Assembly: GCA_047967505.1 (NCBI GenBank)
Contig: CM106540.1
From: Dipteris shenzhenensis
Lineage: Eukaryota > Polypodiophyta > Polypodiopsida > Gleicheniales
Direction: 5' to 3' (one strand)
Length of the DNA stretch: 64,000 bases
Under the pieces are notes generated by a model, which saw nothing but the letters and a program-made list of their open reading frames with translations, was not told the origin of the DNA and did no database searches. Made by a program: the position numbers and the translations under genes. Shown here piece by piece: positions 1-12,099 of this stretch; positions within the stretch are counted from its first letter, which is position 1, and each line of letters starts with the position of its first letter.

Positions 1-23
1 TACACAGAAAACAACAGAGAAAA

Positions 24-352
24 TGAAAGAGAAGAAAAAAGAGGTAAACAAAAACTTTGATGAAAAACAAAAGGAAGACATACTTAGCAAGCAAAGCAAC
101 ACTTCTGTCATCATTAGTGCCCGGGTTTCTAAAGACCCGCGGAGTCTCTTGGGCAAACCCAGTGCTTACTAAAATAAGAGAAGAAAAAAGAGGTAAACAA
201 AAACTTTTAGGAAGAACAAAAGGAAGACATACTTAGCATGCAAAGCAACACTAATGTTGTAATCAGTGCCCACGCATAAGCACCTATACTGGGTTTCTAA
301 AGACCCGAGGAGTCTCTTGGGCAAACCCAGTGCTTACTAAAATACGTCAAAT
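24..352. repeat. internal tandem duplication in the tail repeat
   Basis: Two head-to-tail units of about 155-175 bp (about 24-176 and 177-352) share the AAAAAAGAGGTAAACAAAAA block, the GGAAGACATACTTAGCA block and the GAGTCTCTTGGGCAAACCC block. The first unit lacks about 20 bp that the second unit has. The copy near 50.8-51.0 kb has one unit with the 20-bp segment, so the duplication is specific to this copy. Confidence 0.75.
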
Positions 353-441
353 AAACAAAAGAGAGAAAACAAGAAATCAAGAAGAAAGGAAGAAGGTGAC
401 TAAGCAAAAATAAACAAGCAAGTCAAGAAACAAAATCTTCC

Positions 442-446
<5 letters not shown>

Positions 447-487
<41 letters not shown>
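447..487. repeat. (TC)n microsatellite
   Basis: Uninterrupted TC dinucleotide run inside the Penelope-like tail repeat. The homologous position near 51133-51152 holds a shorter, interrupted TC run, so the tract was part of the element and has changed length. Confidence 0.95.
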
Positions 488-492
<5 letters not shown>

Positions 493-620
493 AAAACATA
501 AAAAGTTAAATAGACCCTTTACAATTATGTATCGCTTCCTACAAAGAGGCAAAATTACATTCCTAACTTAGAAAGCACAAGCATTCACAATCAAACTCTC
601 TTTTGAAACTAAAATCTATT

Positions 621-1246
621 ATTCAGGAGTAAGTGTAAACAAAAGAAAACCAAGCGTTTGACAAGGCTCTTACAAATTCATGTCAGTCCATATTTGAGCA
701 TTTGCCCTTCATTGAGAGAAAACCGCACACCTCATCAAGGAAACAAAGAAGCTCTACAAACCACTACAGATTCAAGCCTTGCTTTAATCCGATCCCAATA
801 CATGGATGACAAAGAAACGTTTAGTTAATCTAGTCCTGACCATAAAATGAATCAGAGATCCAAAATCCTAGAAAGAAAGAGACATAAGAGTACTCATATA
901 TATCTTCTAAACACTAGAATATATTCTATCTTACACATTAAATTTTCTAAAAAAGAACAAAGCAGGCAGAAAAAGAGAGAGAATGTACATGAGCTCTTTC
1001 TTTGGTAATGACCTTAATAGTATTAGAAAGAAAATTATGCACGATATGTAGAATAACCACTTCCCAAATAAATGTTTAGATTAACTAAGATTATCAACGA
1101 AAATACTCCAAATTCTTGGTTTCTCCCTATCAAATCACTAGAAGGTACAGATAAATTATTCCTAAACTTGACAAAAGGATTATCAAATCCACACCTTACC
1201 TAAGCAAGCTAATCAGATCACCATGTAAACCTATGTAACATCTTCA
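621..1246. other. 3' flank / 3' UTR of the bHLH gene
   Basis: AT-rich sequence directly downstream of the bHLH stop codon on the minus strand. No other gene is visible. The 3' UTR must lie here, but I could not fix a polyadenylation site. Confidence 0.5.
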
Positions 1247-2608
1247 TCACGTCAGTTTCTTGGCCTCTAGAGTTTGGATTTCAACCTGCAAAGACTTCAC
1301 ATACCGGATGGTCTCATCTAGAACAAATGCTGTATCCCTATCATCTCCTCCCGGTATGATATCACGTAACAACTGAAAAGTGTCCTTAATTTTCTCCTTC
1401 CTTGATCTCTTGGCTGGTCCCTGTTGATTAGAGTCTGGGTTGTAGTTCTGTTTAGGTTTGGTGTCACTGCTCTCATAAATTGTCTCACTAGGAAAGCTGA
1501 AATGAAATGCTGCCAGGTCCCTTTCACTGTAGCCTGAATTTAAGCCTTGCTGCAACATAGCCGAGTCAAAGCTTCCAAATCTAGTATTTATGTATTTAAA
1601 ATCTTCTGGCTGCACATTCCTAGAGGTAGCAGTGCTGGAATCTATATCATCCTCATTACAGCAAATAGTCACCTTCCTCTTCTTGCTAGTATTAGCATGG
1701 CTGTGGACCATACTATCATTATCACTTACTGCAACAGCATTATTCCATGTAATGTCACTTGGAGAATGACCTGTACTCATTTCATCATCGGAATCCAGTA
1801 AAGCTTCCAGGTCTTCAGTATCCTCATTAGAACTCACATTGTCATCCAGGTATACTTCATTACCATTCCCCGCACCAGCCTCTGCCACTATCTGTGACAA
1901 TGGAGATGGACCCCCCTCTTCGCACTTTCCTCCTGTAAGTACCCCAGAACCTGAACGCACATGACAACCCAACCTGGACTCCCATGCAGCAATGTCAACT
2001 TCAGGTAGAGAGCTGAACATGGTCTCCTTCAACTGGCCTACAGCTTTGACACTTGCACTTTGTAAATGATTCACAAAATCCCCGAAACTGTTTAGTTTGC
2101 AAGGCAACAAAGTTGAAACCTCATGCACCGTTGCAGGATGGAAAATTACCTTTTCCTTACTTCCACTCCGATCAAACAAGACAAACCTCTTTTGGCATGC
2201 TTCAGACAAAAGCACCTCTGGCTTCTGAACTTTGCCACTGGAGCGCTGCCAATGGAGGCCACCTTCAGACTTCAAACCTATTTTATTTGACTCGCATATA
2301 CCAGAAGACAAATGGACGACTTCCTTCACACTGGGAGAAACTCGTGAAGCTGAAACAGGAATATTTGAACTTCCCTCTTGAAAGGCATACTGAGAAGAGA
2401 GGGTTGCACCAAGACAAAGCGACAAACTAATCCCTTCATCAGTAAACCTAGATAGAGAGCCTGCTGTAGAAACAAATGTAGCAGCTTTAGTCTCTGGGTA
2501 CAGACATGATTTTACATTAGGTCCAGCCAAAGGCTTGCATGGTACACCTTGAATCGATGCCTCAGCTGCTTTGCTTTCCGACACAATACCAGATTCAACA
2601 CGCCCCAT
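1247..2608 (-). CDS. SACL: SAC51-like (SACL) non-canonical bHLH transcription factor
   Basis: Single 453-codon coding exon. The helix-loop-helix lies in the last 56 residues (about 398-445: KRSRKEKIKDTFQLLRDIIP, a GGDDRDTAFVLDE loop/helix 2, then VKSLQVEIQTLE). The basic region lacks the usual His-Glu-Arg DNA-contact pattern, as in the SAC51/bHLH143-145 family. Other family-like blocks are an acidic stretch EDTEDLEALLDSDDE (262-276), a KKRKV nuclear-localisation-like motif (309-313) and RFVLFDRSGS (141-150). The protein is longer than I recall for Arabidopsis SAC51 (about 350 aa). The start ATG has A at -3 and G at +4, and sits 7 nt after a strong splice acceptor. In Arabidopsis this family mediates thermospermine-dependent control of xylem differentiation through uORF-regulated translation. 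The matching uORF at 3405-3572 supports the assignment. Confidence 0.9.
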   Translation of the reverse strand: MGRVESGIVSESKAAEASIQGVPCKPLAGPNVKSCLYPETKAATFVSTAGSLSRFTDEGISLSLCLGATLSSQYAFQEGSSNIPVSASRVSPSVKEVVHLSSGICESNKIGLKSEGGLHWQRSSGKVQKPEVLLSEACQKRFVLFDRSGSKEKVIFHPATVHEVSTLLPCKLNSFGDFVNHLQSASVKAVGQLKETMFSSLPEVDIAAWESRLGCHVRSGSGVLTGGKCEEGGPSPLSQIVAEAGAGNGNEVYLDDNVSSNEDTEDLEALLDSDDEMSTGHSPSDITWNNAVAVSDNDSMVHSHANTSKKRKVTICCNEDDIDSSTATSRNVQPEDFKYINTRFGSFDSAMLQQGLNSGYSERDLAAFHFSFPSETIYESSDTKPKQNYNPDSNQQGPAKRSRKEKIKDTFQLLRDIIPGGDDRDTAFVLDETIRYVKSLQVEIQTLEAKKLT

Positions 2609-2615
2609 GATTTAG

Positions 2616-3355
2616 CTGTGCAAGTAAAACAGAGGAACAGGATCAAATGTACCGCCTTTGGTAATGGGCACTGACTAGGGGCGGCTTGCTTGGCGATGAC
2701 CACTGGCTGTACAGCAAGACCAGATCACTAGCTGGAGTGAGAATACTTGCTTCAATCAAAGGTAAGCACAGACATGTCACATGTTAAGAACATGAAAAAG
2801 AATGCATTAAAATATGAACACCTACGCTTCAAGATCCGAAAGCCAGAAGGCTCAATATACAGCATATGAAAATATCGATACCAGCAAACTGGAACAAACC
2901 CCGCAACAACATTCAAGACGACCCATTGTCTTCAATATTGCTACGAAAACCAGTCATTTTTCCTCCAATCTTCCTGGTCGGCCATAACATCGATACCACT
3001 ACAATGGCCGGTCATTGTCGCTTATAAAAGCACTCTCCCCGTGTACAGAGGAATGATGGTCTCGCTAAACGTATTAAGCAACAGTCTACGTCACCGGCTT
3101 GAGCAGCTGACGGAAATATTCACCCTGTACAAAGCACCCGCAATAGCATCAGATGTAAGTACTCTTGTTCGGGACATAAGTCTTCTCGTTAAAAAGGCTT
3201 GGCCTACAAATAACCTCGTAAGCTTGTTCTAGTTATGTTCTGGGCGGGAAGCATTCTAAGATATCTGACAATATTCAACCACTTCAACGGTGGACGGGAT
3301 AACCTTCCAGCCAGCGGTAGCATGTACGGCTATACACAGTTCCAACACAACTTAC
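2616..3355 (-). other. predicted 5'-leader intron of the bHLH gene
   Basis: On the minus strand a GTAAGT donor begins at 3355, and a pyrimidine-rich acceptor ending TTTTACTTGCACAG finishes at 2616, 7 nt before the main start codon. The intron is 740 nt. It would bring the conserved uORF, whose stop is at 3405, to within about 60 nt of the main ORF. It also removes several stray ATGs. This is prediction only; no transcript evidence is available here. Confidence 0.6.
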
Positions 3356-3404
3356 AAGAGCAGAAGTACTCCAGCAGTGTCAACTAGGAACACAGAAGTC
3401 AAGG

Positions 3405-3572
3405 TTAAAGCATATACAAGAAGTTGAGATACACTTCGACAAAACGCACCTGGCAATTCTGTAAAGGTTGGAAACAAGCGATAATTCTCACGATCATTAC
3501 AGCATGTCGAGCGATGCCACTTTCATGCTTGAGCGAGCAAAATTTGGTGTGGCTGGCTGCTTGACACATCAT
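3405..3572 (-). CDS. conserved peptide uORF of the SAC51 family
   Basis: Small ORF of 55 codons (54 if the second of two adjacent ATGs is used) in the leader of the bHLH gene. Its peptide contains CQAASHTKFCSLKHESGIA and, after a short gap, VRIIACFQPLQNCQ. This closely resembles, from memory, the conserved peptide uORF of SAC51 and its paralogues, including its length of about 53 aa. The frame stays open upstream to about 3758, but the only ATG codons in it are the pair at 3567-3572, so these define the start. In the known family the nascent peptide represses main-ORF translation and thermospermine relieves this. The C-terminal tail here (about 15 residues after QNCQ) looks more divergent than the core. 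Confidence 0.88.
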   Translation of the reverse strand: MMCQAASHTKFCSLKHESGIARHAVMIVRIIACFQPLQNCQVRFVEVYLNFLYML

Positions 3573-4310
3573 ACTTCGGATCTTCTTGGCAAATGCTGCT
3601 CTGGGATCCCAGAGGGTACGAGAAAAGGCTACTGCTTCTTTATACGCAGAAGGGCGCGCGGCAGGAAAATGGTCAAAACCTATACACCTCAAGCTAGACA
3701 GAAGCAACAAACGCTGAAATCGCCTCCGAAACACGGTAAGGACAGAAGCTCGCTTCAAGAAAACCAGGGGACGAAGCCGAGGGGAGGTCAGAAACCGATT
3801 TGCCTCAGAATGCAGGGCAAAAAAGGGTCAGAGGATAAACTTCCTAGTTACCAAAGGGCGGAGGAAGATGGCAACGTCCATTAAGTCATGCCGAAAAGAG
3901 TCCGGGGGGGGAGAAGAGAGGGGAGGAGGGAGAGCAGAAAAGTGTGGTGTCAGCTGAGGATAAAGCAATGGAGATGGAGGAAGAAGGGGTGTCTGCAAAG
4001 GAACTTGATGGAGAGAGTCCAAGGCATGCTGGTAGAAAGGGGGAAAAATCTGAGGGGAAGGGAGGAGAGATCTGGGAAAGGGAAGCTATGGAGGGGGGCT
4101 GGCTATGGCGGAGAAGCAGGAGGCTGAAGAAAAACACAGTGCTCGAAAAACAAACAGTGCTCAAATTTGAGAACCTCAAAAAATGAAAGACTATGAAGAA
4201 GATGAAGATGATGATGAAGAAGAAGAAGATGAGGATGTTGAAGATAATGTCCCCTTTGTTGGTGGTGTTGACCCCCCTTAACCTTACCCTCACCCCCTCC
4301 TTAACCACAC
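3573..4310 (-). promoter_or_regulatory. probable 5' leader and promoter-proximal region of the bHLH gene
   Basis: Purine-rich on the plus strand and so CT-rich on the transcribed minus strand (e.g. GAAGATGAAGATGATGATGA around 4197), a composition common in plant 5' leaders. I found no convincing TATA box and cannot place the transcription start. Open frames across this stretch on both strands are composition artefacts. Confidence 0.35.
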
Positions 4311-4490
4311 CTCAATAGTCTTCTTTCCCCTCAGTATTAACACCCACCTCCTGTTTTTGGCATGCCGTATGTCATAGCCTAAGTGAAGCCAATGGGCCTT
4401 CTGAAGAAGCTCATTTTTCCATGGGATCAGCGCCACGTGGTAGAAATCTAGAGATCTCAGTTTTGTTTCATCTAGATGAGCGCCCCCTCC

Positions 4491-4493
<3 letters not shown>

Positions 4494-4531
<38 letters not shown>
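4494..4531. repeat. (CT)n microsatellite
   Basis: Dinucleotide run of about 19 CT units, followed by further CT-rich sequence to about 4590. It gives rise to spurious Ser-Leu repeat frames. Confidence 0.95.
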
Positions 4532-4534
<3 letters not shown>

Positions 4535-4682
4535 GCCCCCTCCCTCCGACTCCCTCTCTTCCTTTCTCTCTCTTTCTTCCTCCTCTCAGACAGGCCTATT
4601 GAATGATACATATCATTCATCTTGTTTGCCTGTCATTGCTACTCATCCCTCTAGCTTGCACTCGATCCCCGCATTCGTGTAC

Positions 4683-5043
4683 ATCTTTCCTTGAGATTGC
4701 GTTACCGTGCACTCCTCCGAATAGTGCCTGCATCCAACCCTATTTGCCCCCCCCCCCCCCCCTTATAGACACCATCATGCTGCCAGAAGTGGCTATCAAG
4801 GATTCATGGATCACCTCCTTGCCTTCGTCGCCAACCCATTGCATTAGTGGTCCCTCAAGCTTTCACTCGTGCCCCACACACTTGTAAATATTTCCATGAG
4901 TTTGGGTCACAGTGCACTCCTTGGAATAGTGCCTGCATCCAACCCTATGTGCCCCCCCTCTAGACCTTTCGCCATCATGCCAGAGCAGGCTATCACGGAT
5001 TCGTGGATCACCTCCTTGCCTTAATCGTCCACCCATTGCATGA
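4683..5043. repeat. tandem duplication, period about 203 bp
   Basis: Two diverged head-to-tail units share AATAGTGCCTGCATCCAACC followed by CTAT, a C-rich run (a pure C16 tract at about 4746 in unit 1), CATCATGC, and GGATCACCTCCTTGCCTT near the end. Units start near 4683 and 4886. Noncoding. Confidence 0.75.
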
Positions 5044-5049
5044 AATGAC

Positions 5050-6349
5050 AAACAAAATCGTTGTAAGATGTGGACATGGTGTGCCCTTCATGACGTCTTG
5101 ATGCATACGTTGCTACATGAGATGGGGTTGGGTTGCCATCCCCAGATCCACTCATGCATTCTTCCCCAAGTTTCATCGATTTTCCTCACTATCCCTTATT
5201 GAAAACATCAGCAGTGCCACTCCCTCTCCCCTATGTCATGCTAGGTCCTTGTCCTAAGAGTCATGGTCAAAGCACGAGTTCTCTCGAGTTGGCAATCTAG
5301 ATGCAACACCTAGAGCATCCCCACCCACTCAATTGCTCATGCTTGTGGCCATCTGCATCACTTCCATTTTCTTACTCCCCCCTTGTGGAATTCCCCTCTC
5401 TAAGTTATGTCTCAAACACTCCATCTTTGTTGCGGCTCTAATGTCGAGATGCAAGAATGTTGAAGCATGCCTCCATGTGCTCATGCTTACCCTCAATTGG
5501 GCCAAAGCATGCCCTCACGCTCTTATCCGATTCCATGTGGTAAATTGAGGGCATGGCATAAAGTTGTCATGCCACATCAAGTGCATGTGTATAGATACTC
5601 CCTACATTTAAAAGACGTGCATCATGTGCATTCAAAGTGTGTGAACAAGAAAATGTAACTTGTTATAAGGATGCTAGTAGTTTATAAGGCAGAAGGCTTG
5701 CAAGCTGACCTTGTGGAACCCACCACATGCACATCCATGAACAAGCCAATCATGTCCATATAATTGTAATTGTCATTGTAAAACAAACTCTTCCAAAGCA
5801 CTCTATTATAATCTGCATGCTTTACAAACCAAGCAGACTTAGCTAAGTTTGTTAGTCTTTAAGACGTTCTCTCTTGTTGTGACAGCGTAGGCCTAGAGTT
5901 TACTCCCACTATTGGCCACTTTTTGTAATCTGGGGTTTTGTTGGGTCTAACCCACTTGAGTTAATACAAGCCGGCAATTTATTTATTTTCTAAAGCTACC
6001 TTTCCCTCTTGTGTATCATCAACGCTCGCTATTACAACAAAAAATGATCTACGTAAGTATTAAGCATATGTGATTCCAATGACTCCCAAAACTAAAATAT
6101 AAATCCTTGTGAAGGATGAAGAGTGAAGAATTTAGGGACCAAATATGCCAAAGTCTGAATAAAAGTAATTCTATTCACTTTTATCCTCCCCATGCACCCC
6201 ATCCTTCCCATCCCTCATCTTCTATCCTCTCATCCCTTCATCCTCTATCCTCCCATCCCCTCATGTTTCCCCCTCCCATTAGTTATTTTTAATACTCATT
6301 AAGTAAAAGGTGGTGGTTGCAAGAAGGGGGCAGTTGCACCAAGGAAGGC

Positions 6350-6391
<42 letters not shown>

Positions 6392-8240
6392 AGAGACCAC
6401 TGTCTATCACCTTCCTCATCTATCCTCTCTAGTTATGCATGCATCCTCACTCAACTGCCAGGATTCTCCTCCTATTGTACCTATAGCTCATCACCACTTT
6501 ATAATGATAATGCCCATCAAGAAGAAAATTATGTACTTGGGCTCTGCAAGGAAAATATGTCCTACCCATCTCATCATTTCCATAGATGTGGTAAGCACTA
6601 AGCAAAAAACCTCAACCTCCTTTTTCCGAGTTTAAGGGATGACACTAGCCATGACAAGAGGGGTGGGAGTGTGGGGGGGGCGGAGGGTGGGAGAGAGAGA
6701 GAGAGAGAGAGAGAGACTCATGGGGGTCACTACTTAAAAACCCTATCTTTCGTGCAGTCAAGGGGTATTATACCCCTGATCTATAAATCATAAGGCTGTA
6801 TGACCCCTCAATACCCCACTTTAAAAACCCCTCCAATAAGTATATTGTTGTAGAGATTTGTGAACCTTTTCTATCTAAAAACTATTTCTATTAAACCCAC
6901 GGGCTATATTTACCATACACTTGCTTTTTAAGTATTACAAGCATATGCAATATGTGCCACAAAAGTTGCAATACTTAAGATCCATTTGTGTAATTATGAA
7001 TATTTTCCTATAAAATTTACTAGCATGATGCGAGTGGTACTATTGACTTATGTATTTTTATTAAACTATATTAATTTTTAATTATATGTCCCATTAAGAC
7101 CTCGTTCCATATTTTCACTAGGCATATTAATGTACAACTATGCATGCTTTTTATATATTTATCTTTGTTGTTTGTTGATGGCTAATTTAGATTAGTCATA
7201 GTTGGCAAGAGATAACCCCATATGCAAACACAGTATCATAATCATCTTTTAGTGAAAGAAGAATTTCATTTTGTTTGTAGTGGTGTGATGTTCCATGCAA
7301 TGGACATACAAGTGCATGTGTATAAAAGATAATTGGCAATGACATCTTATGTGCTTGAAGACTAAATTAAAAGGCGAAGAGAATTCAAAAGCCTATAAAA
7401 TAGGTGACTCCATAGTAATTGACAATGTCAATCACTCCTACCATGCTTATAATGCAAAATTAGCCCATGTGGGGTTAGCCAATGATCCTCACTTGAATAT
7501 GCATGCACATATATAATTATAGTTGAGAAGTGTATGAGTTAGTGGAGTAATGAGTTAGACATTTAGTAAGACATCCAAATAGGAACTTGAAGTTGTCTCA
7601 TGAGTTTTTTTCTCTTTTTTAAAGATCTTGTGCTTTATTCATTTAAGTCAACATCCACCCACCTTTCTGCCTTCTAAGGCTTTCCCCTCCCCTTCCCCTT
7701 CTTCTTCCATCCCCTTGCCATTAGGGTCCTGCATATTCAACATCTCCAAATTTCATGTGAATAAATAGTGTACTTGAGCATACATGCTCTTGTTGTTAAG
7801 TGGCATCTTCCTTAACAAAGCTTAAGTTCTTCCATGAATTGCTCATGTTTGATTAATTATGATATAATATTATGATAACTTATGCAATTGCCATGATAAA
7901 AGCAAATCATGCTTCCCCATTGCGTTCTTTGATATTAAATATGCTAAATAATGTTTGAGTGATTCTCCTGATCATGCATGCTTGCCTTCCTCAAAGGAAC
8001 CCTCATCATGATTAACATGGTCTTTAAGAGAGTTTTTCTTTAATGGGTCTTTAAGTGTTCACTTTCTATTTATCTTTATATTACATTATGAATTCCTTAT
8101 AATGGAAGATTACCGACCATTCTAGCGGAGAAACGAGGCATTAAGAACTCTTATAAAGGAGGCATGTCACATGTCACCAAGAAGAAGATTCTTGAGGTAT
8201 TCTAAAAAGCTCATGGTATATAATCACTAAGAAGAAATGT
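5050..8240. other. gene-free stretch with two dinucleotide microsatellites
   Basis: No ORF here has recognisable protein similarity. The stretch holds a (CT)n run at 6352-6388 and a (GA)n run at 6691-6715. The part from about 5570 to 6020, ending in GAGTTAATACAAGCC, has the look of a retrotransposon LTR edge, but I could not find both ends. The remainder is AT-rich and featureless. Confidence 0.5.
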
Positions 8241-8269
8241 TTGCATGCATATGCTATTGTTAGCAATTG

Positions 8270-9531
<1,262 letters not shown>

Positions 9532-10079
9532 ATATCTTTAAATACATATTTATATTTTTATTTATTTGTACATACGTATATATCTATGCTTGCGTGTGTG
9601 CATGCATGCATGCCAACACACCACACACACACACACAATAAATCCTAAACCACAACATGTATTACTAGATGTATGTCTCAATTTTGAACACATTTGTTGT
9701 GATTGTGTGTCCATCTATGTAATACTTGTGCCTTGGAACTATGCAAACTTGGGATGAGAAATTGATGTAGTTCCTATTGTAAACATGTTTTGGAAATTAA
9801 AACCCATCATTAGAAGAATGGGACACACATACTAAAGGAAACAAAGAAAAGACCACTATCATTTAAATTTTCAAAGTCATTGTTAATGACGTGATAAAAT
9901 AATAAAATGGTATCTTGTAGGAAAAATTTTAATCAGCCTCTACTACATTATGTTGTTTTGTTAAAGACTTGCTTAATAGTAAGAGTAGCAACGGAATAGA
10001 AGAAAAATCTAGAATCCTTGATTGGCGCTTGTTGATTTTAGTTTTTATACATATGTATGCTATGTACCCTATTTATATA
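9532..10079. other. no gene seen
   Basis: AT-rich intergenic DNA after the pyrimidine tract, with a short CA run near 9622-9637. No coding or RNA signal recognised. Confidence 0.5.
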
Positions 10080-11196
10080 TATTCTAGACTTCTCCATGGT
10101 GATTGCATAGGTACCCTATCTATGTTATTTAATGTGTGAGCATGCCATTTGCAAAAAGGAGCCCATGAGGTTAAGGGTTTCCTTTTGACCGCATGTTCAT
10201 AATGAATCCCTTGAACCTTGATTGGCCCTTGCAATACATCCTTACTAACAACCACGTGGTCATACTAATTCCTCCAAGTAGATCAAGTCATTAGTAAAGA
10301 TTTCTTGCAAGAAAGAAGCTAATGGAGGTCCAAGGCCTTCATAAGATCGATTGCAAGAAAGTGTCCCATGGAGGTCCAAGGGCCTCATTATGATCACTTG
10401 TCATAATGAAGCACTTAAACTTCCATGGGCTTCTTTTTTACAATATATGCTTACTATTGGGTTGTAAAAGACCTCATGGAGGTTCAAGGGCTTATGACCA
10501 TGTCCATGGGCTTCTTTCTCACAATATATCCTTAATGATGACCATTTGGTCATAATGTATTGCAAAATACCTCATGGAGGTTCAAGGGCTTCATTATGAC
10601 CATGTCCATTGGCTTCTTTCTTACAATAGATCCTTAATAATGAGAGTTTGGTCATAAACATTCTAGTTGAAGTACTCATTACAGTTAGTGGTTGTCAATC
10701 CATCGCCTTCTTCTTGCAATGGATCTTTACTGACAAACCCTGTGGTCATAAGGTGCCTAGTTACATGGATAATTACAATCACATGGTCATTAATTAAGTT
10801 TTAGTGCAAAAAAGAAGGTTGGGCAACTTAAAGAACTTCATAATGATAATTTCATAACAATGAAGCCTATAAATTTCCATGGGCTTATTTTTTGCCATAC
10901 ATGCATGCTAGCAGATGTGAAAAATCCATGGAGGTTCAAGGGCTTCATCACGATCACATGATCATAATAATGAAGCCCTTTGGCCTCCACTAGCTTCTTT
11001 CTTATAGTACATCCTTACTAATGACCATGTGGTAGTAATGAGCCTAGTCGGACACCCATTACAACCACATGGTCATTAGTAAAGATCCACTAGCGAAAAT
11101 AAATCCATTGACATCTAAGAGCTTCATGATGACCAGATGGTTGTATTGAAGCCCTTAGACCTCCATGGGCTTCTTTCTTGAAATGGATCTCTATTG
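10080..11196. repeat. degenerate palindromic repeat array
   Basis: Variants of CATGGAGGTCCAAGGGCTTC and of its reverse complement recur many times. They alternate with segments such as TTACAATACATCCTTACTAA and ATGACCATGTGGTCATAATG, which is itself near-palindromic. Unit size is roughly 100-120 bp and copies are well diverged. The array resumes at 11836 after an inserted solo LTR. No coding content. Confidence 0.75.
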
Positions 11197-11201
11197 ATGA
11201 C

Positions 11202-11830
11202 TGTTAGATATGCTCAATGCCCCACCCTCCTGGTAACCTCCAGTGGTCCAAGATGCTCAAGTTGTAAGGCCCCCATATGAGGAGAAGCCATGTGTGTGCC
11301 TAGGACACACAAGATGGATCCTAACTTGCATGTCAGATGAGGTCTATCAATTAGATTGTTGATGGCAAAGGTGATTGTGTGGGAGCCCCTTGCTCTCGCT
11401 GGGGTCTTGGGGCAAGCTGGCCCCTAGCTGGGGGGTCCCAGGAGGGCCAACGGCCCCCTAGTGGGGGTTCGGGGGCGAGAGCCCACGGTATAGGAAATAT
11501 TCCTTGAATATTCCATGGACAACTAGTCGGTTCCACCGAATAGGTTGACTAGTCGACTCCACCGACTACATTGAATCTGACTACCACCCTAATAGCTATA
11601 AAGAGGCGACCTCCCCAATCCATTGTATCAAATCACATCTTCTAGTTAGTAGCTCTTCATCTAGTATCTGTCTAGATCACCATCTAAGCTCCACTATGGG
11701 AGCGCACGGGTGGACGGAGCCATCATCTGTACTACATCAATATTGAAGGAAAATTTTGTTCCTCTCCAGTTTGCTGTGTACTCTCTATTCTTTGTTCAGT
11801 TTCTGTTTCGCTACGCCGTCTAATTTAACA
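11202..11830. mobile_element. solo LTR, 629 bp, with 5-bp target-site duplication
   Basis: The element begins TGTTAGA and ends TTTAACA, satisfying the TG...CA rule. It is flanked by the direct repeat ATGAC (11197-11201 and 11831-11835). A TATA-like AGCTATAAAGAGG lies near 11596. No internal region or second LTR is present, so this is most simply a solo LTR left by recombination between the two LTRs of an integrated element. It interrupts the palindromic array, so it is younger than the array. Family unknown. Confidence 0.75.
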
Positions 11831-11835
11831 ATGAC

Positions 11836-12060
11836 AATGTGGTTATAAGGCACCTAGTTGGAGGGTTCATTACAACAATATGATTGTCTATAAAGATCCA
11901 TTGGAAGAAATAATCTTGTGGAGGTACAAATAAAAGACACAAAAGAGGTATCATGACAATTAAAGGGAAAATCCCCCTATAGTAAAGCTTGAACTTTACA
12001 AAAGATAGTCTCCAGCACTTGTCAAGACTTGAAATGAACCTTAACAAGGCTAACCACAAT
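11836..12060. repeat. continuation of the palindromic array
   Basis: After the solo LTR the array resumes (ACAATGTGGTTATAAGGCAC, then AAGATCCATTGGAAGAAATA), matching elements before 11196. It fades out near 12060. Confidence 0.55.
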
Positions 12061-12099
12061 AGCGAGCTATAATCATATCACCAAGGTCCTCCCAAAGAA

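Larger units (their letters stand above)
1..620 (-). repeat. Penelope-like element 3' tail, copy A
   Basis: This stretch matches 50814-51310, which lies directly 3' of a Penelope-like reverse transcriptase, in the same order and orientation. Shared blocks are a purine-rich segment (AAAAAAGAGGTAAACAAAAA), a segment containing GACCCGCGGAGTCTCTTGGG, a CT microsatellite and a run ending near CAAACTCTCTTTTGAAA. Similarity stops near 620, before any reverse transcriptase sequence, so I read this as a 5'-truncated copy of the same family. It may extend left of the window. Assignment to the element family is inference from position in the second copy. Confidence 0.6.

Noticed and set aside
2512-2703. 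63-codon minus-strand ORF overlapping the bHLH start
   Set aside because: It spans the predicted splice acceptor and would not exist in spliced mRNA; its peptide is not recognisable.
3405-3758. Extending the uORF to 117 codons
   Set aside because: The upstream opening codon is TTG. The first ATGs in this frame are the conserved pair at 3567-3572, matching the known length of the family peptide.
3886-4308. 140-codon minus-strand ORF upstream of the uORF
   Set aside because: Phe/Ile/Ser-rich low-complexity translation of a pyrimidine-rich leader, with no family similarity.
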